From assembly GCF_021347895.1 (NCBI RefSeq), contig NC_067114.1:30046373-30110372 (forward strand): a DNA stretch of 64,000 nt, given 5' to 3'. The notes under the pieces are model-generated. The model was not told the origin of the DNA. It ran no database searches and saw only the letters and a program-made list of their open reading frames with translations. This DNA comes from Acanthochromis polyacanthus. Taxonomy: Eukaryota; Chordata; Actinopteri; Pomacentridae. The translations under genes and the position numbers were made by a program. Within the stretch, counting starts at the first letter, position 1. Each line of letters starts with the position of its first letter. Below are positions 24,412 through 37,844 of this stretch, one piece after another.

Positions 24412-25315
24412 CAGGGGTGTCCAACATGAGGCCCGTGGGCCAAAAGTGGTCCTCCAGAGGGTCCAATCCGGCCCTCAAAGTGTAAAAATTATAGAGAAGA
24501 CATTAACTGCAGATTGTAAATTAGTAAAACTATAAATTTAAAATCATTTCTACACCATGACAAGTTGTTTCGATCATAAAGTAAAATACTAGATTGTTCT
24601 TTGTTCTTTAGTCATTTTGTATCTCATGTTTTGTAATATTTTGTCTTGGTTTTGTTGTTTATTGTCTTTTTTGTCTGACTGTTGACATTTGTCTCATGTT
24701 TTTGTCATTTTGTTTTGCTTTTTTCACTGTTTTGTGCATCGTTTTTGTTGCTTTGTTTCTTGCTTTTGCCATTTTTTGTCTTTTTTGTGTAATTTGTGTA
24801 ATTTTTTGTCTCATTTTTGTCGTTTGCTAATTTTTTGTTGCTCTGTAACGTCTTTGTCAATTTTTTTAGCCTCTGTTTTGTTTTGTTTTTTCTTGTTTGT
24901 CTCATTTTTGTCCTTTTGTCCTCATTTTAGTCATCTTGTGTGTTGCTTTATTCATTTTTGCTGTTTTGTCTGTTGTCTTGTTTGTGTCGTTTGTCCATTT
25001 TTTGTCACTTTGTAACTTTTTTGTTTGATCTTATGTTTCTTTTTTGTTTTTTGGTGTTGTTTGTATTATTTTTTTGTCATTTTGTTACTCACTTTTGTCG
25101 CTTTGTGTCTTATTTTATCATATTTTGTCTTGTTTCTGTCTTTTTTGTCTGACTTTTGTTATTTTGATCATAAAGTAAAATACTTTCTCATTCAGTTCCA
25201 GATAGCTGTGACTAAAATGTTTAATTGTGGTTATTTATAGGTTATTATGCTGTGATTTTACTGGTCAAACTGGGCTGAATGTGGAACCTGGACTGAGATA
25301 AGTTTGGCATCCCTG
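24412..25315 (+). mobile_element. hAT-like non-autonomous element, complete copy B
   Basis: The element begins CAGGGGTGTCCAAC and ends TTTGGCATCCCTG, short inverted termini of the hAT type. It is flanked by TTTTAGAC (24404-24411) and TTTTAGTG (25316-25323), an eight-base target duplication matching at six of eight positions, the length expected for hAT transposons. The left arm carries GGGCC and AATCCGGCCC words; the right arm carries TATTTATAGGTTATTATGCTG and TGGGCTGAATGTGGAACCTG. The 650-bp centre is a T-rich array of TTTTTGTC-like words that keeps frames open without coding. No transposase motifs are present. Fragments lie at 2412, 23001 and 61808. Confidence 0.85.
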
Positions 25316-26208
25316 TTTTAGTGTTTGCTGATATTTGTGTTGGATTATTTGAAACTAACGTCTATATACTACAGCATCTAATAACAGAATTACATTTGCC
25401 ACAAAAAATAAAGCATGTTTGCAGCAGAGCTTTCCTTCTCCCCCTCCCTCTCTCGCTGCTTCATTATATTTATTACCTTCATTTACTCTCTGCTCTGTAT
25501 TTGACAAATACTCTGACTGTAAATGCATGGTCTGCCTTTCGTCCTCGCTCACAGAATCTGCTTAAATCTATTGATGGAGTTAGAGCAGGAGTTTGTTCCT
25601 GCCAATATTTACACATCCCAGTCCATCAGAGAGAGGCTGAATGTGTGTGAGGCCACCGTCCATTAAATCCAATTAGCTCCCCTGTCCTGCACTCCAGTAA
25701 AATGAAACTTTGTGTGTGTGTTGGGTGTTGGCCGCACGCTCCTCGCTGCCATTTAGGGAGACTAATTGATGTTTATGGTGGTAATAGAGTTGTGTTATTG
25801 TTGTAGGAGCCGCAGTTGGTACCAAAGTTATCCTGAATGTAAAGGGAAAGTGTGCAGTTTGTCTGTACATGTTGTGACAGAGTTAAATACTTCTGATACA
25901 CATCTGTCCAGCTGTGCCATGGTTCATTTCTGCGGCTGAAGTTCATATAGTTTGTCCAGAAGCTTCATATTTTCACACAAAATACAGCTGAAGAGTGGTT
26001 CAGACAGCTCCAGTATTTTCTCAGTATAGACAGACAGATGGGGTAGGCGGATTTTTAAATTTGTTTTTGGTGGCATTAGGCAACAAAAAAAAAGAATCCA
26101 TACAACTTCTTATTGTGCAGAAGATTTCTACTCCAGAGAGTAAGGACTCCAATGTTGACTTTTTGCTTGAGTACTTTTGTGCATTTAAACCATGGGAGAC
26201 AACACATT

Positions 26209-26212
<4 letters not shown>
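25316..26212. other. unique sequence, possible non-coding element
   Basis: The block about 25640-25800 has paired homeobox-like words (TCCAATTAGCTCC, GACTAATTGATG) in moderate-GC sequence and is a candidate conserved non-coding element. I see no exon. Confidence 0.35.

Positions 26213-26256
<44 letters not shown>
26213..26256. repeat. (TA)n microsatellite
   Basis: About 20 alternating TA units. Confidence 0.95.
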
Positions 26257-26258
<2 letters not shown>

Positions 26259-26311
26259 GTTAATTTTTTGCTTTATTTTTTATTTTTTGCTATTTTTTTT
26301 TAATATTTGGG

Positions 26312-26314
<3 letters not shown>

Positions 26315-26351
<37 letters not shown>
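26315..26351. repeat. (TA)n microsatellite
   Basis: About 18 alternating TA units, 60 bases from the preceding TA tract with T-rich sequence between. Confidence 0.95.
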
Positions 26352-26354
<3 letters not shown>

Positions 26355-28222
26355 CAAACTGATGTATTTTTGCTGGTTCAGGTGGACATCAGAATGTACA
26401 GCTCTATTATTATTATCAGAGTGAAGTGTGTGGTCTGTGTCAGTCTGCAGTCTGTCCGTCACTACCCGCCTCCAGCAGACCACACACATCCTAACAAGCT
26501 GCAGCACGTCCATCAGCATCTTCACAGACTAAAACAATAAAAAGGAAAGTGTGCTAGAGAGGGAGGAAGTCTGTGGATGTCCAGCAGGGTTCCTTCTCTG
26601 TGACTCCACCACGACCCCGGCGACCGTCACCACGGCGACCAACAGGGTCAGCCGGACAGAGGTCAGTCAGATGTAGGCAGACCGATCTCTTCAGCTTCCT
26701 CTCTTCTCCTCTGGAACTTGAAATGTGCCTCAGACTCTCTTAATATCTTTTCTCTCACACGTATGCACACAGTGACCCGGTCAACAGGCCAGAGGTCATC
26801 CTGACGTCACCGTCAGCTCGCTGAAACTCTTTCTCTCAGATGAACAGGCTTATGTTGTGAAGTAGAGGAGAGAACAGAATCTTAGTGTCGTGGTGCAGGT
26901 GGAGCCCTGATGCTGCATTAGAAGCAAGTCTTTGGTAAATCCAGTCGTTGGTGTAACAGCATTGTTCCTACAATATATCCAAGATCCCCAAAGGGACCTG
27001 AAGTCATTAGGAAGGAAAAATATCCCAAGTTGTGGCACTACAGAAATTGATGTGAAGTTTCCACTCACAGACATTAGACTCTGTGGATTTCTGCCCGAAA
27101 CATTTACCTTTCCTCCAGATTTGTAAAAATAACAAAAGTTGCCCAACATCCTGTGGTCTGGTTTATTAAGATTTTTGTTATGTGTTATTTTCTTGCGTAT
27201 TTTTACAAACCCATCACTGCAACCAAAAAGCACTCTGAGCCCTGGTGAATGTGTGAAACATGAGTCTGACTCTGCAGATTTTATACGCAACAAGAATGAT
27301 GGATCTACATGATCGTATTAAACAGAACAAGTCCCATTAATTCCTTTTAAACTGCATGACGGTCATGTTCTGAGGTTCCTGCAGCGGGAATCTTACAGAT
27401 CCGACCTGGAAAAACACGACAGGCCTGGAATCAGATCTAACTACACAGATGGTCGTGTTGTGTTTGCTCATCTAAGGTGTATTAAAATGTTTTTGGCTAA
27501 AGCGTTCTGCCCCATTGAGATCCCCCGTCACACCAACATGCTCTCGGCTTTAACAGCCCCTCGCCATGCCGACTTGCTGTTGATATTCAAACCGTCATTT
27601 TGCATGTCAGGGTCCATCAGCTGAGCCGTGAATACAGTCCTATTCAAAGCAGAGAGAGAAGTTCCGACACTGCTCAATGTAAACTGTCAATGCAAACTAC
27701 TGTTATGACTGAGGAAACAATGAGCTGAAACCTGAGACCAGGCGTTTATTTATTCTGAAGCTCTGGTTTTCATAAAAGTATCATCTTGTTGTGTTAGTCT
27801 GGTCCAGCAGGTGTTAGTGAATGTCACTGTCACGCTGTCTGGGACACGGCAGCTCATTGTCCATACAGATCCGTGCATTCATGTGCACATCTGTGTTTGA
27901 AGAGTTGCCGTCGCCGTGTTGTGATTCCTAGGCCTGGATTTATCTTGTCTTCATGCCACTTGGCGCTGCAGGCGGTGTGGCTCTGAGATGACAAAGACAG
28001 CTGATCCCTGAAGAATCCTCCGATGCTCCAGCGTCTCCGTCTCGTGTTAAGATCCAGTCAGATACCTGCTGAACCGGTGACTCATCTGTGAAGTAGATCT
28101 GATCCTGAACCGTTACAGGCCTGTCAGCATTCGCTAAGTGAGCTGCGAGTTTGTGTCACCTTTAAGTAAAGTTATGTGGGAACGAGCCAACACCATAAGC
28201 TAGGAGAGCACAGAGCATCGTA
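26352..28222. other. unique sequence, no gene supported
   Basis: Open frames on both strands at 26850-27293 overlap and I recognise no domain. The block 27470-27630 is a less AT-rich island and a possible conserved non-coding element. Confidence 0.4.
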
Positions 28223-28760
28223 TTAACCCTCATGTCGTCCTGTGGGTCAAAACTGACCCGTTTTAAAGTTTGAAAATGTGGAAAAAATAATATATTTTCA
28301 CAGTGAAACTTCTGATGTCCACATTTTCAGGATTTTTGGGAAATCTTTGAATATATTTTAATGGAAAAAAAGAAATGTTAGAAATATTTCTTAAGAACGT
28401 TCACAAAAAAAAATCAACCAAAATTCATTGGATTTTGGTTCATTTATATGTGAATGTTCTTCAAGAAAATTTTAGAAGTTTTACTGATATATATGTAGTC
28501 ACCTTAGATATTTTTAGGATTTTTTAAAAGATTCTTACTCATTTTTTGAAAATATTTGCAAGAATTTTCTTGCCAAATTTGGGGATTTTTAAAAAAAAAT
28601 AAAACTTTTAAGGGAAACTTTTAAGGAATTATTGAAATTTTCTTCCTGAAGATTTTGTAATTTTTCATAAATTGGGGGATTTTTTTGGGAATTTTTGGAT
28701 TTTTTTTCAGACCAGGAAACTATTTTTGGTGCCTGTAAATGAAGACAGCAGAAGGGTTAA
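28223..28760 (-). mobile_element. piggyBac-like MITE, copy 3 (full length)
   Basis: TTAA flanks both ends (28223-28226 and 28757-28760). The termini CCCTCATGTCGTCCTG and, reverse complemented, CCCTTCTGCTGTCTTC agree at 10 of 16 positions. Just inside the left end GGGTCAAAACTGACCC forms a small hairpin. At 530 bp between the TTAA sites this is the most complete copy here. Its right-hand TTAA is also the left edge of a second, partial unit. Confidence 0.8.
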
Positions 28761-29049
28761 AGAAAACATTAGAAGTTTTACTGATATATGCATAATCACT
28801 TTAGATATATTTAGGATTTTTTTGAAGATTTTTACTCATTTTTTGAAAATGTTAAGAAGAATTTACCTGCCAAATTTGGGGAATTTTTTTTTAGATAAAA
28901 CTATTATGGAATTATCAGAATTTTCTTCCTGAAGCTTTTACAAATTTCTAGAAATTTGGGGAATTTTTTTTTTTATGAATTTTGGGATTTTTTTCAGACA
29001 AGGAAACAATATTTTTTGGAGCACATAAATAAGAACAACAGGAGGGTCA
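28761..29049 (-). mobile_element. piggyBac-like MITE, tandem partial copy
   Basis: The sequence restarts at the internal position AAGAAAACATTAGAAG, corresponding to about 28463-28476 in the preceding unit, and continues to the same terminus (AACAGGAGGGTCA, with TTAA mutated). It is therefore a duplicate of the latter half of copy 3 placed in direct tandem. The two units have diverged by many substitutions, so the duplication is not recent. Confidence 0.75.
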
Positions 29050-31984
29050 GGACACGCTACACATTTTTATTTAGCTTTCTGCTCGGCCAGAAGCTCACAT
29101 CGCATGAATCAATCAGCCCCTTGTTGGACCGTCTTCCAAACTTCTGCACCTGTCAGAGATTCAATCATCCCAGCATTCATCATTTGGATAATTAATCAGA
29201 CGTTATTATTGCCCTTTAAACTGTAAATCAACCAACAACATCTGGCAGAAGTTCAGCACGCTTCTAGAATCAGTCAACAGAACTGGGCTCAAAGTGTATG
29301 TATAGATGGCCAATGTGCTGTTTACCGTCTTCCATGTGGAGTTCTTTGGTTCCTCCACTACTGGATCAATTGCCTATTTGTGTGACCGTAACACAAACTG
29401 CCTGAAATGTGTTGCCAGAGACGTTTCAGGGGTTTAGTCCTTGCACATGAGCTCATTGCATTGAAATTTTTAATCAGGTCAGTCAAGATGATGGATTAAT
29501 CTGTATTAAAGGGTTAATTTTGACAACCCTAAAAATCATATATATGGAATTACACATACAAATGAATAAAAAGCACTGAATGAGAAGGTGTGTCCAGACG
29601 TTTAACTGGTAGTTTTCATTTATGATTTCCAGATCTTCCCAGCTGTCTGAGGCGCTGATGTTTCTTCTTTCATGTCCACTTCAGAGAGCTCATTACAGGA
29701 CTTCAGCTCTCCTTAAGAATCTAAATTAGGGAGTTAATTCCAAAGAAATTTCTCTCCTAATTGCATCAGATTCTCATAATTTCATCTGATTATGACAACA
29801 GCACATGAGCAGACGTGGCTCTGAGCCTCTGCAGCTGTTGAACCAACATCACAGGGAGCGACTGTGGAAAATGTGTGGAATGTGTGGAAATGTGTGAATG
29901 TGAAAGAGTGTTCTGTTGGGTCGGCCTCCTCTGGATAGACACAAGTATCAAAAAAGAGAAAGACTTTGTTCCTTTTCTTCAGCAGTAACACGTCAGCGCC
30001 TCACGTTCCCACAGTCCATCACCGGCTGCCTCGTGCACACTGAGCTCTATTAGCGGGACTCCAGCCCTGCAGCTGCACAAGAAGCCCACAGCGACTCATC
30101 TCCATTCAAATGAGAGCTTCTTCAGCAGCGTGGCTGTTTGGACTGACGAGTCAAATGAGCAGGCAGCATGTTTGCATGGCGCTGAGCAGACAGACGGTGT
30201 GCTGCAGCGAGTGTGTGTGATGAGCAGATCATTTTAAATAAAGAACAAATTCAGACACATTTTATATGCAAAGAAGTTTAAAAACAATCCCTAAATGTGT
30301 CCAAATCTTACATGGAACTGAACAGCTCTCAGTCCTCGTAGCTCAGATTGTGGTTTGCTTCAAATCAAGTTCAAATTGCTGCAAATAGACCTCTAATGTG
30401 CTGCACAGTGTTAAAGTATATTCTGCAGATATTTACACAACTGTCCACCGTGCAATAAAACCATCAGGAGCCAAACACCCCTCCTATATGCGTATTGTTT
30501 CTGTTTTTATACCGTACTTATTTCACACCTTGTTTCTTCTGCTAGCATGACTTTCGTGTGTATTCTTTTGCACACCAGTTTCCTTGTTTTTCTTAAGAAG
30601 AGCTGAATGAACGTGTAGGGATGCGTTTAAGCCTCACATGCATGGGTTGGATTTTTACAAATATTTTTTTTAATTAAGCCATGCATAAAAATATATTGCA
30701 TGAAATTTCTTTAGAGTTTATTATTATTAACACACAATAATGTGCTTGTTTCTCATTTTTGAATCTTAATTTACAGGCGTCACTGAAATTATTTTTTCCA
30801 AATTCAGAGCAGACTGATATATTTCATGTTTTTGCTGTTTTATCTGCACCCACCTTCTGCAATTTTTCTTTTATAAATGACACCATCCAAACCCCAAATA
30901 TTCACCATTTACTGCATCCTTACACAGAGACTGTGCAGCTAATCTGTTCAGTTGGATGTGGATGAAGAATCTTCAGCATTTTTAACAGCTACATTTATTC
31001 TTTTTGGTTCGTCTTGACAAAGTCTTAATAGCCTCAGTTAGCTTTTGGAAGATGAGGCTCATGATTCATTGCCTGCAGCAGCTTGAGGTAACGCCTGGGA
31101 GATTTTCTGCTTTGGAAGTTTGCTGGACCTGGGTCTAAATAACTGAGCTTTTTTATAATTTTTCCAGATCCCAACTTCTCTTAGGACACAGCTAGATATA
31201 TTTTGATCATCATGCCATTGAATTAAATCTGCTTTTAAATGATTCATTAATGACAAAACAATGAATTCCTAATCAGTCTGTTTCCATTATTGTATGTATA
31301 GTTAGCTATAGCTTACTGTACAGCTGTCCATTAAAGCATTATGGTGTGGATGTTCGTGGAGCTTCAGGAACCTTCCAACACAGCAGCCTAATGTGATCAC
31401 TGAAGGACTGGAGGAGAATACAGGAGTGTGGTTCTGTTCAGTGATGACTCCAGGAGTAATGGAAGGAACCAGGATGGAGCTCCATGTGAGCCCACTGTCA
31501 CTCCTGGGGGTATTATTACAGCAGGCCTGATGATGTTGGGTATATCTGTGGCGCGTCCTGGTGCTGGTGGTGCCGTCGCCATGTAAATGCCAAACATTAA
31601 ATCACAACCTGCTCCTCTGCTGGAGGAATCAACCCGGCTCTGGTGTCAAACATAAATCCTGTTTACGGCGGCGCTGCCTTTCTAATCAGCGTTTTATGAG
31701 TATCAATGTTTTCATTCAGTTTTTTTTTCTCCAACGCAGTGCACTGTGTAGTTTTGGTGAGACTCTCCAGACCTCAGAACCAGGTCAGACTTTGGAGTGA
31801 GCAGAGATCAGTCCAGAATGGTTTTGCTCAGATCACAGATCAGGATTTTTGTGCTCATGGTTTTGGAGATGTCAGGACTCTTTATTGTACTGTTACTATC
31901 AGTGTTGGTAAGTTTAAGTTCAGTTCTACTTCAAGTAATGTTCCAATATCAATCCATGTTATCAAAAAGGGGTAGCTACCAATT
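29050..31984. other. unique sequence, two possible conserved elements
   Basis: No gene or TE is supported. Two blocks look like non-coding regulatory DNA on motif content: about 29660-29790 (CTCCTTAAGAATCTAAATTAG, CTAATTGCATCAG) and about 30060-30235 (TTCAAATGAG repeated as GTCAAATGAG, plus ATGTTTGCATGG, octamer-like). Confidence 0.4.
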
Positions 31985-32950
31985 ATTACTCTGCCAAGAA
32001 AGAACAGAGTTATGTGACGATTGCTGTGCGTTTGTCCGTCTGTCTGTCAGCAACATCACTCAAAAACAGACTGGCGGATTTGGATGAAATTTCCAGGGAA
32101 GGTCAGAAATGACACAAGAACCAAGTGATCAGATTCTGGCAGTGATGCAGCTTATAGTCTGGATCCACGGATTTGTTACAGATTTCTGTATCGTTGCCAG
32201 ATAGCAGCATGGCATCACTGTAACCATGACAACAAATGAACACTGCATCAGCTGATTATGATCCTACTACAAATCCACCTCTGAGGACTTATCAGGACTT
32301 ATCCATCAGAAATGATCCAAGGAACAACTGATTAAACTGTGGGGGTGTTTCTAATTCCCGCCACCCGCTACATATTTAGGTCAGGTGAGCCGGTATCCGT
32401 ACATAAGAGACTGTCCTCCTTGAAAAAACGACCACATAGGTCGTCTGTACACGCCGTTATTACGACCGAGTGTTACGTTTTGAAGTTAAGTGACCACTAG
32501 CGGTTGAGTAAATATCAACACTCCGGTGTCTCAGCTGAAACGTCGCCATGAACAAACTTTGACCTAACACTAACCCTAACCATAACCATAACCATAACCC
32601 TAAACCCGTCTTGCGAAAGTGAGGGAAAAGTCGTTTCTCGAATTAAATCCCGTAATGCCTTCCTGTCCCCCGTAGGGGCGCTAACCTAAATACGCTCTCA
32701 TGGGTCGTATTCAGGGGCATGGTACATACGACCTGTGTGGTCGTATGAGTTTGAGGGCTTGTTGGTACATAACGTACACATGTAGAACACACGCCTGTGC
32801 TCAGAGCAAGGTCATTTTGTTTGTGGGTACATCTGTATTAAATGTTGTCGCGATTTCTGGCATGAACTTTTTCAAGATTTCATCAGTCAGAAATGATGCG
32901 ACTGAGCAGCTTTGCAGGAGGACTGCTCTCTGACGGCTTTTCTTGTTGGA
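31985..32950 (+). mobile_element. dispersed teleost repeat interrupted by a second element
   Basis: From recall, sequence of this kind (ATTACTCTGCCAAGAAAGAA ... TGTCCGTCTGTCTGTC ... GGATTTGGATGAAATTTCC ... GGATCCACGGATTTGTTAC, then GCTCAGAGCAAGGTCATTTT ... GGACTGCTCTCTGACGGC) forms one high-copy teleost repeat. Here the two halves are separated by the 358-bp insertion at 32407-32764. I cannot assign the class; no transposase or reverse transcriptase is evident. Confidence 0.5.
32407..32764. mobile_element. MITE-like insertion with exact 8-bp TSD
   Basis: GTACATAA occurs exactly at both edges (32399-32406 and 32765-32772). The internal ends are related inverted sequences: the left contains ACGACCACATAGGTCGT and the right, reverse complemented, ACGACCACACAGGTCGT, each itself a near palindrome. 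The middle holds CCTAAC/CCATAAC repeats resembling degenerate telomere repeats (about 32566-32610). No protein is encoded. An 8-bp duplication fits hAT-like elements, but the termini lack a clear CAG start, so superfamily is open. Confidence 0.7.
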
Positions 32951-34051
<1,101 letters not shown>

Positions 34052-34195
34052 TTCACGTGTGGGTCTCATTATGAGAATAAAGTACACAAGCAGCCGTACT
34101 GCCAACCTCCTGGGGTTGGTCGCACACACAAACACACACACATTTCAAAACCAATCTCAGCCAAGGCCTCTGCACACATTCTTATGCATACTGTA

Positions 34196-34221
34196 AACAC
34201 ACACACACACACACACACACC
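34196..34221. repeat. (CA)n microsatellite
   Basis: About 13 CA units. Confidence 0.95.
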
Positions 34222-34318
34222 ACTCAACATCTATAATTTGTAGGAGGAAGACCCTCAAACACGCCAGAGATTGTTTCTCATCAGTTACCTGATAACAGAC
34301 TAGAGAGGTGTGAGAGAA

Positions 34319-34368
34319 GTGTGTGTGTCTACGTGAGAGTGTGTGTGTCTACGTGAGAGTGTGTGTTG
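34319..34368. repeat. two-copy 20-bp tandem repeat
   Basis: The 20-mer GTGTGTGTCTACGTGAGAGT is present twice in direct tandem followed by a partial third unit. Confidence 0.85.
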
Positions 34369-34514
34369 AACAGAAATTGAACCCTTGAACTGTGTTTAAC
34401 CCTCTCTCTCTCTGTTGTTCTGTCTATCCTTCATCTGGCCTTTATTGTTGCTTTCCTCCTTCCTCTCTCTCTCTTCCTGTTTCTGACACCTTCATTTGTT
34501 CTCATCTGTCTCCG

Positions 34515-34517
<3 letters not shown>

Positions 34518-34579
<62 letters not shown>
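34518..34579. repeat. compound (TC)n(AC)n microsatellite
   Basis: About 22 TC units change directly into about 9 AC units. Confidence 0.95.
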
Positions 34580-34672
34580 GCAGGACATAAACTGGTTTCA
34601 GGTGTTCTGAGATCGGAGCTACACTTAGTGGGCTCACTGCTGTGTCAGAGCAAGGTTATTGCAGAATAGAGG

Positions 34673-34757
<85 letters not shown>
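34673..34757. repeat. (CA)n microsatellite, about 42 units
   Basis: Uninterrupted CA run. Confidence 0.95.
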
Positions 34758-34760
<3 letters not shown>

Positions 34761-36436
34761 GTCTGTGATTGTTTCCAAGTCATTCAGGAATAAACTGAAC
34801 GTGAAATGTTAAATTGATCTGTTTATGAAAAGCTCCTCTGTGACAGAATTTAATCTTTTTCATTTAAAGATTATTTATTTATAATCTGGTTGGATCCCTT
34901 TGATGTCAGATATTAAAATAGAGGAAACAAGAGGAATTTCTAAAATACTATATTTCCACTCTGTAGGGAATGAACATCAGCTTAGTGGTATTACTTCACT
35001 GATATTTTAATGAAAACATTAATTAATAGCTATTAAACTATCACTATTGATATATTGCAATTATACAGTAAATATTTAGGTAATTCAAAAATATTATAAC
35101 ATTTAAAATGAATTCCCTCCTTAAAAAACATGTGAAACTAAACATTGCCTAAACAAATGAAATAAAACCCCTCGACACAAACTGTAACAGGCTAGAAAAT
35201 AAGTCATCATTTATATCAGCTATAAAATCATACATGACTCTCAGTAAAAATCTAATGCTAAAGATAATAAAACAACAGCAACAATGATGGTAATAATTAC
35301 AGATTAGGTGATTAGACAATATTTTATAGCTGACTGTTGTTAGAATATTTTATAGTATCCAAAGAGGTTATTTTTTTAAGCGGTTTTATTTATAGAATAT
35401 TTTAATTTTTGCTCATTTATTGCTTACTTTAACTCTAAAGGCTCTAACAGCCTTCTAGCATGGCAGCAATATTAACAGAAGACAAAAATGATTGTGCTTC
35501 TTATGTAAAATTTTTTTAAATGAATCTTAATGTAAATATAGATTGACCTTTATTTCAAGTAATCTGAATTATTACTAAAATAAAACATTACAGTTGCATA
35601 ATTTCTTATTTCCTCTCCTTATAATTGTTCAGATTTCTATTCATTGCTGTTATTTCCCTTTATTAATTCAGCCTTCATTACTTATTGTAAACAGTTATAT
35701 ATTATATGTAGATATTATTTATTATTACATATAAGTATTGGCTTTATTTCCTGATTTGTTTTAGCAGTACAAAAAACGTCTCTTTTATGTTATCATGCTA
35801 TTATATCATGTTATTATTAATATTATTATTATTAAACCTAAAAACTGAAATAATATTATAATAATATTTGTAGAACTATTACAGCTCAGGTTGTTTTATT
35901 AGTGGCCTACAATTATTGGTGAGTTATTATCACTGCTGCAATTGTTCTTTAAATAGTTTTCTTAAAATATAAATATATTATCAGACTAAAGGGTATTAAA
36001 TAATAAACTCAATATTTGTCTTTTTCATTTAATCAGTTGAATTTTACACATTTATTAAAATACTCCTGTAAATGTCAGATATTTAAAGAATTATTTTTGA
36101 CCTTCAATATAAACATTCATCACATAGAATTCTCTTTTGTCATGTTTCAGTTTAAAACACACTTTTTAATGTTTTCCCACCAATATTTTCTGCAGATTTT
36201 TGATCTTAGTGTAATATTTATTTGAAAGGCCCACAAATTATAAATGTAGAAGAAGGTTTTGTTTGTACAGGTCACCCCTAAATTAAACCTTAAACATTAG
36301 TATTTTTATTTTAACATTAGGCCGCAGCATCGTTTCAAAATATCACCATGACGACACATCGCTCCTACATCCCATCAACACCGGTGTCTTTGAAGTCAGC
36401 AGCAGAGGAGTGTTTCTTCCTTTCTTTGGTGGCAAT

Positions 36437-36438
<2 letters not shown>
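34758..36438. other. strongly AT-rich segment
   Basis: About 1.6 kb is dominated by TATTTA, ATTATT and TTTTAA words (for example ATTATTATTAATATTATTAT near 35810-35835). No gene, repeat family or paired inverted termini could be recognised. It could be a decayed DNA element or simply AT-rich spacer. Confidence 0.5.

Positions 36439-36529
<91 letters not shown>
36439..36529. repeat. (CA)n microsatellite, about 45 units
   Basis: Uninterrupted CA run. Confidence 0.95.
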
Positions 36530-36532
<3 letters not shown>

Positions 36533-36605
36533 CTGCATGCTGTGAACTCCTGAACTGAACTTGAACCAACAACCGGGTCATCAAGGGGCCACCAGGGGTC
36601 TCTAA

Positions 36606-36606
<1 letters not shown>

Positions 36607-36639
<33 letters not shown>
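36607..36639. repeat. (CA)n microsatellite
   Basis: About 16 CA units. Confidence 0.95.
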
Positions 36640-36642
<3 letters not shown>

Positions 36643-37844
36643 CATGAGTGTGTGTGTGTCCATGTAACACTGACTTCCTTTTATTACTAAACACACCTGC
36701 TCTGTGTCACAACAATAATTATATTCCACCTTATTTCCAAGAAGGACCGTAAGAGAACGCCGAGATTAACACAACATTAAACAGCTTTAATCTGCAGTCG
36801 GACTCTTTAAATTTGCATTTTTGTCGTGTTCGGAGGGATGTGGAACAGAATTTATTTTAAAGGCATTGAGAAAATATACAGAAGAAAATGTATAAATGAG
36901 CAGTTCCAAACAAAACCTTGAGATGGAATCATGGAAAACTTCAAAATTAGAGGTGGTGGATAAAAAACAGAACATCAGAACAAAACAACATCACACCAAA
37001 ATGAAAACTATTCATCTCACTGATGGGACTAGCTCTGAATAAATGAATGAATGTGTTACTTTGGACAAAAATATTCAAACTAACGACAAAACAAAGCAAA
37101 AAATAAAACCCAACGTATCCGAAAAGGACAGAGCCTGAGCTTATTTCCTCCGACCCCTTTTCACGTCCACCATCAGTCACTCTCACAGTTATTTATGTAT
37201 ATTTTACAAACAACATATTTATCTACTTCTTTTTAATGAAACCATGAATCTCTCAACTTTGTGTTTTGGAATATTTCAATAAAACTGCAAAATTAAAAGA
37301 TTTTTATGGCTGAAAGAATTATTCTATTAGGTCTCAGGCTGAATAAACAATTTGGAAACTTACAGTGATGACCTGAAAATTACAACATATATGCAATATC
37401 AAACTGTTGATGTGATAAACCTTTCATCCATTGTGATCATTTTCAAAGGTTTCCCTTGCAGAATCTTTAAATTTTGTTTACAATTACTTTTCTTAGTTTA
37501 AAAAAAAATTACACACAGAAATATGTTCACACATTCATTTTTTCTACAGCGTTTATTGTTAAAATTTGTTTGTTTATTGTGTAAAATTGCACAAAATAAT
37601 AATCTACAGCCTGTTCTGTATCACTACATTTCCCCGATTTCATTGTTTTCTATGCGCCTATTATTCGGCCTCCTCTTTATCTCGCACACACACACCTGCC
37701 TGTTCATAGAAACACACCAACACACATTTATTCTCCCTCTCACACACACTGTTCATTTTTTTCCTCTAAATAGGAAGTGATCCGTCATTGGCTGAGGGGT
37801 AGAGACACTGAACTCCCTCCGAACTCCGACCTCCTGCTGACCTC
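36640..37844. other. unique sequence
   Basis: No gene supported; short CA runs near 37684-37695 and 37740-37750. Confidence 0.4.

Noticed and set aside
26850..27293. 147-codon minus frame and an overlapping 64-codon plus frame
   Set aside because: Neither translation resembles a family I can name.
31896..31945. hAT-like start CAGTGTTGGTAAGTTTAAG
   Set aside because: Resembles a teleost repeat terminus but no matching right end or duplication was found.
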